Origin: Tolypothrix bouteillei VB521301 | GTDB taxonomy: Bacteria > Cyanobacteriota > Cyanobacteriia > Cyanobacteriales > Nostocaceae | Length of the DNA: 64,000 nt | Assembly (NCBI RefSeq): GCF_000760695.4 | Contig: NZ_JHEG04000001.1 | Coordinates: 1,892,717 to 1,956,716 of the forward strand | Reading direction: 5' to 3' | Shown here: piece by piece, positions 8,958 to 18,143 of the stretch | Numbering within the stretch: the stretch's first letter is position 1 | Layout of the letters: the number at the start of each line of letters is the position of its first letter | Position numbers and translations under genes: made by a program | The notes under the pieces: model-generated | Seen by the model: only the letters and a program-made list of their open reading frames with translations | Told to the model about the DNA's origin: nothing | The model's database searches: none

Positions 8958-11087
8958 ATGAATAAACGTCTCTGTGCTTCATTAGGAGCAATTGCTAGTG
9001 TTGCTGCGATCGCCTTAGCAACAACTACTGTAGCACTCATGCCCTTCGAGGCTGGCTGTAGCACTACACCAAATTATCAATGGAACAATGTTGCCATAGG
9101 TGGCGGTAGTTATGTAACGGGTGTCTACATACATCCCCTCGAGCAGGATTTAGTCTATATTAGAACCGATATAGGAGGCTTTTATCGTTGGAATTCTGGA
9201 GATAAAAGATGGATTCCATTGACCGATAATTTTAGGCTTCCCGAAAGCAATTTCTACGGCGGAGAAGCGCTAGCACTCGATCCGAACAACCCCAATATTG
9301 TCTACATTGCGGCTGGCAAATATACCAATGCTTCAGCTGGCTTGGGAACAATTTTTAAGTCTAGCGATCGCGGAACAACCTGGACCAAACTGAATATAGA
9401 TTTGCCAATGGGCGGTAACGAATCTAAAAGGTGGACGGGAGAAAGGCTAGTCGTCGATCCGTTTAATTCTAATACTATCTTTTTTGGTTCTCGGCTGAAC
9501 GGGTTATGGAAGTCATTAGATGGAGGCGCAACATGGTTTCAAGTCAGTTCTTTTGTGGGAAATCCTGAAGCAAATATTGGGATCGCAGGTATTCTGTTCG
9601 ATAAAAACACGCCCGGTTTGGTTTTTGCCAATGCTTATGGAGATGGAATTTACAAATCTACCGACACAGGGGTAACTTGGGAGAGAATACCGGGAAGCCC
9701 CTCTCACGTTAATAGAATGGCTTTGGCTAATAATGGCTTTCTCTATGTCACGCATAACTTAGGAGTTAGCAAATATACCAATATAGGTTGGAGCTACATT
9801 ACGCCAAGTGATGCCAAAACTAAATTCAATGCTATTTCTGTAGATCCAAAGAACCCCGATCGCGTTTTAATTGCGTATGACCAGTACTCTCGCATCGATG
9901 ATTCTTGTAGAATCTTTCAATCTACAAATGGCGGAACTAAGTGGCAAAAAACGATGTACGATCTGGACTCGCAAGTGTCTTGGTGGTACGACTGGTATTT
10001 TGCCTCAGCGGCTTCAGCAATTGAATTCGATCCAACAACTCCTGGCAGAGTTTGGCTGACCGACTGGTATGGAACATGGCACACAAACAATATTAACGAA
10101 CCAAGATCTTTGTGGGTAAACTCTCAAACAGGGCATGAGGGATTAGTTAGTTTTGCATTGGTTTCACCTCCTAGGGGGTCTTTGTTATTGAGTGGGATGG
10201 CTGATGTAGACGGATTTAATCACAGTCAAGGATTAAACACTTACCCATATACAAAATTAGGTAGCAATAACAGTCCTCGCTTTCAAGATACATACAGCAT
10301 TGCTTACAGTGAAAACAATCCTCTCCGAATGGTGCGCGTTGGTGGCACTAGATGGAACAATACGTACACTGGAGCAACTTCAACAGACGGCGGATACACT
10401 TGGAAAAAGTTTTCATCATTTCCACAACACACAATCCCACTGCGTGTAGCTGTGTCGGCAGCTAACCCAAATCTGTTTGTCACAATCGTCAGCGAAGGTC
10501 AACCCCTACGCACAACGGATGGTGGAGTGTCATGGAGTAGAGTCTGGGGCTTACCTAACGGACCCAAAGGGACTTGGTACTGGGGTCAGCCACTAGCAGC
10601 AGACAAAGTCGATAGCAATACATTTTACTACTACAGTGATGGCAAGGTTTACCGCAGTAGCGATGGAGGTGCATCGTTTAGTGTTGTGAATTCATCGTTG
10701 TCAAGTGAAGATTGGTCTATGCTCAAAACAGTTCCGGGAAACCAGCGCGAGGTGTGGCTGAGCCTTAACCGAAATGGGCTTTATCGCTCGAAAGATGGTG
10801 GTACAACATTTGCCAAGATAGCGGGAGTAGAGAGAGCTTATTTATTTGCCTTTGGCAAGCCGCAACCGGGAAGTACAATCGCAGCATTATATCTGTATGG
10901 AAAAGTTTCAGATTTGGGTGAAGGAATTTTTCGTTCTTTGGACAATGGAAAAACATGGATAAGTATTGGCGATCCCCAAATACCCATTGGTAATGACCCT
11001 AATGTCATGGAAGCAAGTACTCAGCAATTCGGACTTGTTTTTATTGGAACCAACGGCAGAGGAGTCTTTTACGGCATACCAAAATAG
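8958..11087 (+). CDS. Secreted GH74-family beta-propeller glycosidase (xyloglucanase-like)
   Basis: The 709-residue product has an N-terminal hydrophobic segment (residues 9-27) that looks like a signal peptide. A Cys at residue 34 follows EAG, a poor lipobox, so lipid anchoring is uncertain. The mature part begins YQWNNVAIGGGSYVTGVYIHP and RTDIGGFYRW, which match the start of GH74 xyloglucan hydrolases; Asp71 in TDIGG corresponds to the catalytic base of that family. At least eight Asp-box turns follow (SSDRGTTW, SLDGGATW, STDTGVTW, STDGGYTW, TTDGGVSW and others), as expected for two seven-bladed propellers. Xyloglucan itself is a plant polymer; a xylose- or glucose-bearing self-made polysaccharide is another possible substrate. 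Confidence 0.85.
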   Translation: MNKRLCASLGAIASVAAIALATTTVALMPFEAGCSTTPNYQWNNVAIGGGSYVTGVYIHPLEQDLVYIRTDIGGFYRWNSGDKRWIPLTDNFRLPESNFYGGEALALDPNNPNIVYIAAGKYTNASAGLGTIFKSSDRGTTWTKLNIDLPMGGNESKRWTGERLVVDPFNSNTIFFGSRLNGLWKSLDGGATWFQVSSFVGNPEANIGIAGILFDKNTPGLVFANAYGDGIYKSTDTGVTWERIPGSPSHVNRMALANNGFLYVTHNLGVSKYTNIGWSYITPSDAKTKFNAISVDPKNPDRVLIAYDQYSRIDDSCRIFQSTNGGTKWQKTMYDLDSQVSWWYDWYFASAASAIEFDPTTPGRVWLTDWYGTWHTNNINEPRSLWVNSQTGHEGLVSFALVSPPRGSLLLSGMADVDGFNHSQGLNTYPYTKLGSNNSPRFQDTYSIAYSENNPLRMVRVGGTRWNNTYTGATSTDGGYTWKKFSSFPQHTIPLRVAVSAANPNLFVTIVSEGQPLRTTDGGVSWSRVWGLPNGPKGTWYWGQPLAADKVDSNTFYYYSDGKVYRSSDGGASFSVVNSSLSSEDWSMLKTVPGNQREVWLSLNRNGLYRSKDGGTTFAKIAGVERAYLFAFGKPQPGSTIAALYLYGKVSDLGEGIFRSLDNGKTWISIGDPQIPIGNDPNVMEASTQQFGLVFIGTNGRGVFYGIPK

Positions 11088-12283
11088 TCAGTACAAACGC
11101 CTATCCTAAAATTTGTAAAGTATCGGTATGAGTAGGAAAAGTAGGTAAAGTCATAGATCTTAATAACTAACAGCCCTCATCTATGGGATAAAAAACTTAT
11201 AGTGTGAGGGTTTACGTACTCGAGCATATAAGGTAATCTATTTTTTGGTTAGATTTTATCAAAATAATATGAAGAAGCTGAAAAAATAGTCAAAAAGGTA
11301 GGAAATTTAATAGAGAACCGTTTTGACAGGAGCATGATGATGAATGAAAAAGAGTATCTTTATATAAATTTGAGCAACCAAAGACAAGTTGCCAATAATT
11401 ATTACGACTACCAATATCAAAAACAAACTCTTGTTTTTGATAGATATCTGGGGGAGTGACAAACACTCTGAAAAAACTTTGCTCGGTAAGGGATAGAGCG
11501 CTGTATGACATAAAAAGATACGATGGCATTTTGGCGATCGGTGAACAAATTCTCAACAATCACAAGCTAAAAACCTGATTTTTGATTAAACTTTGTGGTT
11601 AAACTTTTTCAATCTTTTTTAAGCTCATTTTTTCTGAAAAGTTTACCAAGCGTTTTTAGAAACTCATAATCGTTATATAAAGTATTTTTGGGATAAAATT
11701 CAACATTTTATACAACTGTAAAAATAAATCTATTTAGAAAATTCAATTTTGATTATCAAGATTACTAGCTAACAGTAATAAAAGTAGGAAAAGCAGGTAA
11801 AATTAGTATTTAAAATCAAATAATGAATACTTTAATTTTTGTTGATATATAATTATAAGCACTTCAATGAACTCTAATTAATAAGAATCATTTCCTATAT
11901 TTCATAAGTCATATAATTGGGTCAAAACAAGTGAGACGAATTACCTCTCTGGGCTCAAAACAAGAAATCAAATATCAAGTAAATTTTTATGAAAAGCCTT
12001 TGTTATATGACTTGGATCGTACTATCAAATAACTCATTTATTAATTTTCATAAATGAGTGTGTGTTTTGATAGATCCATCTAGTTTGCTTTGATTGAGCT
12101 ACTGTCACAGTTAGAGATTGAAAAAAGGAGTTTTATATTTTTATGTCAATAATTGTTGTGGGGTATCTAAGTCCGAAAAACTAGTAATAGCAGAAATCTT
12201 CCAAAACAAAGAAGTTAAATCTGTTACAATATACGGGTTCCTGTTTTGGTATTACTTACATAGAAGCAAAAAGAGTAACTATT
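11088..12283. other. Long AT-rich noncoding gap
   Basis: No open frame here looks like a real protein. An 18-mer GTAGGAAAAGTAGGTAAA at 11132-11149 recurs with one mismatch at 11784-11801. The rest is AT-rich and probably contains the promoter of the membrane kinase at 12284; I could not place promoter boxes. Confidence 0.4.
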
Positions 12284-13783
12284 GTGTTAGTTGTGAATTC
12301 ACGGAATTTGCGTGTGTCATCTACTTTGAAAAATCATTTATTTACGCCCCTTTATGCTAGTTTTATCGTACTATTTCTACTTATAGTAGGACAACAAAGC
12401 TTGCTAATGTGGACGGAAAACCTCACTCAAGAAGCAGTCAGTTGGGTGACCAATAGTCTTGTAGTAGAGAGAGAAGGAGAACGCCTTCTAAATGCTGTTC
12501 TAGATGAAGAAAAAGCTGCTCTGGAGATTGACATTAACGAAGAAATTACTTTTCACAGGAGCTTTAGCCACTTATACGATCTGGTCAAAGACAATCCCGA
12601 TCAACTTCAGCAACTGAATCACATCAAATATCTCTATGAGCGATGGAAAAGCCCTTTAGCTAAAAGGGTGTTTTCTCTTTCGACCATTGATTATCCATCT
12701 AGCAAAGAGAGTTTATTTCAATTGTTGCATACTGAAATCTTAATTTTTATCGATCGCGAGGATAATCTTTTACACCAACGCAAGTATCAGTTGCAACAAC
12801 TCTATCATGTAAACAGCTCTGTAAATATCATCCTTTTAATAACGCTGTTGGTAGGAGCAGTTTTGAACTTCCTGTTTTTACATCAACGCGTTAAAGTACC
12901 CTTGCGTGAGTTAACTCAAATAGGCAAAGTGTGGCAGAAAGGTCAGATGGAACCTTTAGTGGGTTATTCATCCTCTGATGAAATTGGTCAGTTGGCTGGA
13001 GTTCTCAATGAAGTGGCGAGTGAGACTCGGCAAAGACAACAACACATCGAAACACGCAACCAACAGCTTGAAGACTTGATCTGTGCTCTATCCCACGATA
13101 TCCGTACCCCTTTACTGGCTACCCGCAACACGATACAAAGTATGCTAAAAGGGGCGTTTGGGTCTATAAATTGCACTTGGAGAGAAATTTTTGAAGAATA
13201 CTATCAAAGCAATGAAGATCTCCTTAAGCTAGTGGAAACAATTTTAGACGTTTCTCGTTATGAAACTGCCCGTGGCGCTTATCTAAACCACGATCCTCTT
13301 GATTGGAAAAGGGTTTTTGCGAAAGTTATGGCTCAAGTCAAAGCGACTTCCAAACGTGAGTTTGCTCTTACCCATAAAATTGCGCCATCTCTGCCAACTG
13401 TTTATGGTGATGAGGTAGAAATACGACGGGTTCTGCAAAATTTGCTTGACAACGCTATACGAGTCAGCAACCCAAACAAAGAAATTGTCCTTGAAGTAGC
13501 ATCTCTTGGTCAAAACAGAGTTCTAATTTCCGTGAGCGATCCCGGACCGGGAATTGCACCACAGGAACAAGAGCGGCTGTTTCACCGCTTTACTCAAGGA
13601 CGGGGGCGATGTGGAAAAGCAGGGCTTGGTCTGTATTTGTGCCGTCAAATTGTTGAGGCTCATGGAGGCAATATTGGTGTCAAAAGTACTCTCGGAGTGG
13701 GAAGTACTTTCTGGTTTACACTCCCTGTTTCCATTGCTCGGGATGAGTGTCAAGAGCGTAAACTGACACATCTCCAGACATAA
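12284..13783 (+). CDS. Membrane sensor histidine kinase (HAMP, HisKA, HATPase)
   Basis: The 499-residue protein has two membrane helices (about 22-40 and 180-199) enclosing a helical extracytoplasmic sensor of CHASE3-like size, a HAMP linker (about 200-252), the H box ALSHDIRTPLLATR (His271), an N box (LLDNAIRVS), G1 DPGPG and an intact G2 (AGLGLYLCRQ). The start is GTG. Its catalytic half is strongly similar to the kinase at 7692, for example EDLIC-A-SHD-RTPLL, NEDLLKLVE and GSTFWFTLPV, showing duplication with a different sensor attached. A NarL-type response regulator follows 65 bp downstream, so the two form a likely two-component pair. Confidence 0.9.
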   Translation: MLVVNSRNLRVSSTLKNHLFTPLYASFIVLFLLIVGQQSLLMWTENLTQEAVSWVTNSLVVEREGERLLNAVLDEEKAALEIDINEEITFHRSFSHLYDLVKDNPDQLQQLNHIKYLYERWKSPLAKRVFSLSTIDYPSSKESLFQLLHTEILIFIDREDNLLHQRKYQLQQLYHVNSSVNIILLITLLVGAVLNFLFLHQRVKVPLRELTQIGKVWQKGQMEPLVGYSSSDEIGQLAGVLNEVASETRQRQQHIETRNQQLEDLICALSHDIRTPLLATRNTIQSMLKGAFGSINCTWREIFEEYYQSNEDLLKLVETILDVSRYETARGAYLNHDPLDWKRVFAKVMAQVKATSKREFALTHKIAPSLPTVYGDEVEIRRVLQNLLDNAIRVSNPNKEIVLEVASLGQNRVLISVSDPGPGIAPQEQERLFHRFTQGRGRCGKAGLGLYLCRQIVEAHGGNIGVKSTLGVGSTFWFTLPVSIARDECQERKLTHLQT

Positions 13784-13848
13784 CGTAGCGGCTCTAATTT
13801 TATATGGCTTTTATCTTCATTTTTTGGAGATGTCATTAAGGAGACAGA

Positions 13849-14529
13849 ATGATTGCTGAAAGTAGTGAAAACAAAACAGTACGAATTTTACTAGTTGACG
13901 ATCATGCTTTGATACGGCGAGGTATGAAAGGTCAATTTTCATTAGAATCTGGCTTTAGTGTAGTTGGAGAAGCAGGCGATGGAGCAGAAGCTATTGAATT
14001 AGCCGCACGATTACAGCCAGATGTCGTTTTGATGGACATCGATCTACCAGTTATGGATGGAATTACAGCTACGCAGCAAATAAAAAGCGATCGTTCTGCC
14101 ATTCGCATTCTTGCCTTGAGTGCATTTGATAGCGATACTCAGGTAATGGGAATGCTAGCAGCAGGTGCAGATGGTTACTGCTTGAAGAGTATTGAATGGG
14201 AACAACTCGTTGCTGTCATTCAATTGATAATGCAGGGGGGAGCATATTTAGCTCCTGAAATAGCGCAAAAGGTTGGTCGAATGCTCAAGCCTAATGTTGC
14301 ATCTCCAGAGATTCCTGCATCTGAAGTGAATTCGCCACCTATTTTAAGCAATCGCGAGCGCGAGATTTTGAAGTTGATTGCCAAAGGATACTCCAACCAA
14401 GAAATTGCTGCCGAACTCTACCTTTCACTGGGAACCGTCAAATCTTACGTTCGCATGATTCTTAACAAATTAAGTGTAGACGATCGCGTTCAAGCAGCAG
14501 CCTTAGCCGTGCGTGAAGGATTAATTTAA
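13849..14529 (+). CDS. NarL/FixJ-family response regulator
   Basis: This 226-residue transcription factor has a receiver domain (about 10-130) with acidic pocket DD (17-18), phosphoacceptor Asp63 in VVLMDIDLPVMDG and the conserved Lys in YCLKS. The output domain is a LuxR-type helix-turn-helix (about 160-222: LSNREREILKLIAKGYSNQEIA). A good AAGGAG ribosome site precedes the ATG. It follows the kinase at 12284 on the same strand and is probably phosphorylated by it, and perhaps by the altered kinase at 7692. Targets are unknown; the GH74 and polysaccharide genes nearby are candidates. Its stop overlaps the stop of the convergent small gene by 3 bp. Confidence 0.93.
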   Translation: MIAESSENKTVRILLVDDHALIRRGMKGQFSLESGFSVVGEAGDGAEAIELAARLQPDVVLMDIDLPVMDGITATQQIKSDRSAIRILALSAFDSDTQVMGMLAAGADGYCLKSIEWEQLVAVIQLIMQGGAYLAPEIAQKVGRMLKPNVASPEIPASEVNSPPILSNREREILKLIAKGYSNQEIAAELYLSLGTVKSYVRMILNKLSVDDRVQAAALAVREGLI

Positions 14530-14831
14530 AGTTGAAGAACCTCTTGTAGCCGAGTATAAAGTTCTGTAGGCGTGTTAACTGATGGTAAATCCTCATTCTT
14601 GGGCTGTTCCGACCAAAAAATGCAAGGCTGAAGTAAACTGTGATGCTCCAAGGCTTCATTTATCGGTAGACAGAAGACCAAGATATGAGGTGCAAACAGA
14701 GTTATTTCTTCATTCATCGGAATACCATAATAGGGGAACACTTCTGCATTCTGTTGCAAGCAGTAAGTGCTAACACGTTGTACGGTAGCAACATGACTGC
14801 CAATAACCATAATTCGATGTCTTTCCATCAC
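14526..14831 (-). CDS. Small conserved-type protein of unknown function
   Basis: A 101-residue ORF on the minus strand, convergent with the response regulator and overlapping its stop. It starts MMERHRIMVIGSHVATVQRV and has alternating hydrophobic segments (EITLFAPHILVFCLPINEAL) like an alpha/beta receiver-type or Rossmann-like fold, but no phosphoacceptor pattern I can assign. The composition is protein-like, and the frame is unlikely to be a shadow because it lies mostly outside other genes. I do not recognise the family. Expression from its own promoter in the AT-rich gap to its right is likely. Confidence 0.6.
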   Translation of the reverse strand: MMERHRIMVIGSHVATVQRVSTYCLQQNAEVFPYYGIPMNEEITLFAPHILVFCLPINEALEHHSLLQPCIFWSEQPKNEDLPSVNTPTELYTRLQEVLQL

Positions 14832-15416
14832 AAATACACTTCTAACGGAGAATATTCTACATACAGATTACCTTTTGTACTTCACAATGTCATCTAGCAT
14901 ATTGACTTGTCTGTTAATAACTTAATATTCATATTCTAAAAAATCAATTAAATTCTTACAAAGAAATAATGTAATTTAAACTTTTACCACTTACGTATTG
15001 TCAAAAAAAACATGATGTGAATCGAGTTAATTTTTTGGTTTGAACTGTTTTAAGACGCATTATTTTGTCTCAATCATAACTTTCATTTTTAAGATACATA
15101 TGAACCGTGAGAATCCAGGAAAGATTTGGTAAACTTTTTTAAACAAAAACTTATTAAAATGGCTGTTTAGTTAATGCATATTTTCTTCTATTTGTACAGT
15201 ACGCAATCTCTAAATTTTTCTTCATACTAAAGCTCTAAACTTTGCAGTCAAAAATATAGCTGTCAGAGCTAAAAATTTATTGAGATTTTTAGCTCTCAAT
15301 CGATCGTAATTTTACTAAACATCCATGCTTTTAAACGCCTAAAACATCAAATGTGTCATTTAAAGCTTATCGCTATAGAAATTTATTATGAAGCTTAAAT
15401 TTGATTAACGCTACAG

Positions 15417-15501
15417 CCAGACGGATAGCTATGTAGATAATTTTATTTCTCTATGAGGATAGCCTATACATCAGGCTTGAACTAGCCAACAGATAGTATT
15501 T
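15417..15501 (+). promoter_or_regulatory. Two-part conserved element, copy 2
   Basis: CCAGACGGATAG (15417-15428) and TAGCCAACAGATAGTATTT (15483-15501) repeat the pair found at 2580-2654 upstream of the GT2 duplicates. Here the element precedes the wecB-like gene by about 190 bp. Conservation of only two blocks with diverged sequence between them suggests binding sites or promoter boxes, not a mobile repeat. Confidence 0.45.
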
Positions 15502-15572
15502 TTGATTGTGCTTTAAGTATGAAACTGTAGTAAGACTTAGTAGATGTTCAATCCCTTAAGTACTTGTACATA

Positions 15573-15604
15573 GCAGAATGGGTAAAAAGTTTTATCCCTT
15601 CTGC
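15573..15604. repeat. 32-bp imperfect palindrome upstream of the wecB-like gene
   Basis: Arms GCAGAATGGGTAAAA and TTTTATCCCTTCTGC pair at 13 of 15 positions around a 2-nt loop. It sits between the shared two-block element and the start codon at 15689. It could be an operator, an RNA hairpin in the leader, or a dispersed palindrome; nothing in the sequence decides. Confidence 0.5.
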
Positions 15605-15688
15605 CTTCTCCTCTTAATAACCAAGCGGAAACAATCTCGTTCCCGATCCCCGGTTCCTGTCCCTTATTGTCCAGACACTTAACACTCC

Positions 15689-16471
15689 ATGGTCAACAAA
15701 GTTAGTTTTCTTAACACCCGTTTTGACTGTATGTCCTCAGAAGAAGCAATTGAGTTGTTATTAACACGCTTATTAAAGCGACAGGGTGGTCGCGTATATT
15801 ATGCTAATGCTCACACAATGGTAACCGCTGTAAACAACTCAGCATTAGCGTTAGCATTAGAACGCAGTGACTTATTGCTAGCAGATGGGAGTGGAGTTCG
15901 CTGGGGTAGTTCTTTGTTAGGTACACCTTTAGTTCACAACCTCAATGGCACTGACTTAGTTCCAGCTTTATGCAAGAATGGTGCAGCAAAAGGTTTATCA
16001 ATTTACCTTTTAGGTGCCAAACCCGGTGTTGCACAAGACGCAGCCACCAATTTAAAGACAGCTTTTCCCGGATTAGCGATCGCAGGAACGCAAGATGGCT
16101 ACTTCCCAGAAAATGAAACGCAACAAGTTTTAGAGGCTATTCGATTTGCAAGACCGCACTTATTATTAGTAGCAATGGGCGTACCCCTACAAGAAATTTG
16201 GATAGATCGGTATGCCAATCAACTGCCTGGTATCACTTGTATGGGTGTAGGAGGGCTGTTTGATTTTGTAGCAGAACGCGTAACCCGCGCCCCCTCTTCC
16301 ATCCGTGCGATCGGTATGGAGTGGTTGTGGCGAGTAGCCATGGAACCGAATCGCTTGTGGCGGCGTTACTTCATAGGCAACTTTATTTTCTTAAGTTTAC
16401 TACTGCGCTATGCTTTTACCCGGTCTCAAAACGAACAACAGACAAAACCAAAATTATCGGCAAAATCATAG
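15689..16471 (+). CDS. WecB/TagA/CpsF-family glycosyltransferase (GT26)
   Basis: The 260-residue product carries the GT26 hallmarks: YYANAHTMVTA near residue 38, DLLLADGSGVRWG (catalytic-region Asp and Gly), NGTDLVPALC, YLLGAKPGVA and the later MGVPLQEIWI and GVGGLFDFVAERVTRAP. Enzymes of this family add the second sugar, usually ManNAc or ManNAcA, to an undecaprenyl-linked first sugar at the inner membrane face. A STAS protein and an initiating sugar-phosphate transferase follow on the same strand, so this looks like the initiation module of a polysaccharide. The sugar donor is not determined. Confidence 0.92.
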   Translation: MVNKVSFLNTRFDCMSSEEAIELLLTRLLKRQGGRVYYANAHTMVTAVNNSALALALERSDLLLADGSGVRWGSSLLGTPLVHNLNGTDLVPALCKNGAAKGLSIYLLGAKPGVAQDAATNLKTAFPGLAIAGTQDGYFPENETQQVLEAIRFARPHLLLVAMGVPLQEIWIDRYANQLPGITCMGVGGLFDFVAERVTRAPSSIRAIGMEWLWRVAMEPNRLWRRYFIGNFIFLSLLLRYAFTRSQNEQQTKPKLSAKS

Positions 16472-16650
16472 CCAACTGCTTCACATTTAAATTGCATAAT
16501 TTGGATGGGCGGAACGCCTACACCACAAAAGTTTTAAAAATTGTTTTTGCAACCTAAATGTGTTTTAGCTGAACTTGGCTGCATTCCACCACGTAAAACG
16601 CCTTTGCTTATCTCTACAAACGCCTTGAAGTGCAATTAATAGCGCAGTTT

Positions 16651-16998
16651 ATGACCTTCACACAAGAATATCAAATCAATGTACTTCAGCCTCAAGGATG
16701 CTTAAATTTGCATCAAGGTGAAATTTTGCGAGAAAAACTTGCTAGCTTAGCCCCTCAGCCCTACCATCTTTGGGTCATTGATTTAGCCCAAGTAGACTTT
16801 ATGGATAGTTCTGGATTGGGCGCTTTAGTAGATGGGCTTTCTACTACACGTGCTCAAGGCTGTCGCCTTGTCATTTGCAACTTGCAACCAGCTATTCGGA
16901 TGATTTTTGAGCTCACTCAACTAGATTCACAGTTTGAAATTTTTGAAAATTACGACGCTATTAAGACTACGGTTAACGCTAGCCCAACAACACTGTAA
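16651..16998 (+). CDS. STAS-domain anti-sigma-factor antagonist-like protein
   Basis: A single-domain STAS protein of about 115 residues. I prefer the ATG at 16651; a GTG at 16630 would add seven residues ahead of the fold. The signature VDFMDSSGLGALVDGL contains the serine normally phosphorylated by an anti-sigma kinase (the Ser before GLG). Such proteins release sigma factors or regulate partners by partner switching. It sits between the GT26 gene and the sugar transferase, 5 bp from the latter, suggesting it controls polysaccharide synthesis or is coexpressed with it. No anti-sigma kinase (RsbW/SpoIIAB type) is visible in the window. Confidence 0.85.
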   Translation: MTFTQEYQINVLQPQGCLNLHQGEILREKLASLAPQPYHLWVIDLAQVDFMDSSGLGALVDGLSTTRAQGCRLVICNLQPAIRMIFELTQLDSQFEIFENYDAIKTTVNASPTTL

Positions 16999-17003
16999 CG
17001 ATC

Positions 17004-17708
17004 ATGTCTAATCTCTCCACTTCTCACGACATTCAGACAAACATTCAGACATCAGTTCTAAAACTGACAAACATAACAGGATTTGCTGAGCTTTCCGTTC
17101 ATCATTCTGTATCAAGCAAAGCAAAACGCTTTATTGACATTTTAGGTGCCATTGTTGGTCTGAGCATTACCGCAGTTTTGGCAATTCCCATTGCTATAGC
17201 CATTCAGCTAGATAATCCCGGTCCTATCTTCTACAGTCAAATTCGCTGTGGCTTAAATGGTCGTTCCTTCAAAATCTGGAAATTCCGTTCCATGGTTGTA
17301 AGAGCCGAAGAATTAAAACATCTCGTTCATAACGAAGTTAAAGGTCATTACATTTTTAAGAATGCAAACGATCCGCGCATTACCCGCGTAGGAGCATTTC
17401 TCCGTCGTACTAGCTTGGATGAACTCCCTCAATTCTGGAATGTGCTCTTAGGAGAAATGAGCCTAGTTGGAACTCGTCCTCCCACTCCCGATGAAGTGAT
17501 GCACTACTCAATGCATCACTGGCAAAGGTTAAACGTCAAACCTGGAATGACTGGTGAATGGCAAGCTAATGGACGTTCCAGTATTAAAGATTTTGAAGAT
17601 ATTGTTCGCATGGATTTAAACTACCAACAACAGTGGTCGATCGCCTACGATCTTGGTTTAATTTTGAAAACTCTCAAGATTGTTTTTCAGAAAAGTGGTG
17701 CATATTAA
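17004..17708 (+). CDS. Undecaprenyl-phosphate sugar phosphotransferase (bacterial sugar transferase)
   Basis: The 234-residue protein has one membrane segment (about 48-68) followed by the catalytic domain: DNPGPIFYSQIRCG, FKIWKFRSM, DPRITRVGAFLRRTSLDELPQFWNVL and MSLVGTRPP. This is the short, C-terminal-domain-only form of the WbaP/WcaJ/EpsL family, which transfers a hexose-1-phosphate to undecaprenyl phosphate and so starts repeat-unit assembly. It forms a compact module with the GT26 and STAS genes. The normal KSGAY-type end is present; its TAA stop overlaps the left inverted repeat of a MITE-like element. Confidence 0.93.
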   Translation: MSNLSTSHDIQTNIQTSVLKLTNITGFAELSVHHSVSSKAKRFIDILGAIVGLSITAVLAIPIAIAIQLDNPGPIFYSQIRCGLNGRSFKIWKFRSMVVRAEELKHLVHNEVKGHYIFKNANDPRITRVGAFLRRTSLDELPQFWNVLLGEMSLVGTRPPTPDEVMHYSMHHWQRLNVKPGMTGEWQANGRSSIKDFEDIVRMDLNYQQQWSIAYDLGLILKTLKIVFQKSGAY

Positions 17709-17896
17709 GAGGATGTTTGTAAAGTTTACCCTTGTATTAAGATCCCCCCTCGCCCCCCGATAAATTGGGGGGTAAGTACTTTTCTCCCTCGCCCCCCTTA
17801 AAAAGCAAGTACTCTTAAAGCCACCTTCTTTAAGGGGAATTTAGGAGGATTTGAAGTTTTGAATACCTCAGCTACTACTTTTAAAACATCCTCTAA
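17705..17896. mobile_element. MITE-like element with terminal inverted repeats and C-rich core
   Basis: TTAAGAGGATGTTTGTAAAG at the left end and CTTTTAAAACATCCTCTAA at the right end are inverted copies with few differences. The roughly 150-bp interior holds a CCCCCCTCGCCCCCC stretch and GATAAATTGGGGGG, has no ORF, and is shared in reverse orientation with the element at 53293-53454. The size, inverted termini and absence of coding capacity fit a miniature element. No target duplication is clear. The rest of the gap to 18143 is AT-rich without genes. Confidence 0.6.
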
Positions 17897-18143
17897 CAAC
17901 TCAAGCGATAAGTGATAAACTTAGAGGAGAAAGCATCCCCATAAAGAAGTAAAAATAAATTTATATTCTATGTAAATAGGAGCATAGGTAACGTCATGTA
18001 TAACCTTTGCTCTTATTCGTCTTTTCTTTTTGTGCATTTGCACAATTGCGATTGTACAAAGCAAAAAATTCTTTGGTCATATGCCCAATGAACTGTAATG
18101 TGCGGCAGAGTATGTTTATATTAGTCGCCCAGGAGGTATATGC

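Larger units (their letters stand above)
14832..15688. other. AT-rich intergenic region between divergent genes
   Basis: No gene seen in 857 bp. The right third holds the two-block element (15417-15501) and a long imperfect palindrome (15573-15604), both listed separately. The remainder is AT-rich with no structure I can support. Confidence 0.5.

Noticed and set aside
12118..12360. 80-residue open frame upstream of the membrane kinase
   Set aside because: It overlaps the kinase N-terminus in another frame, and the protein has no recognisable pattern.
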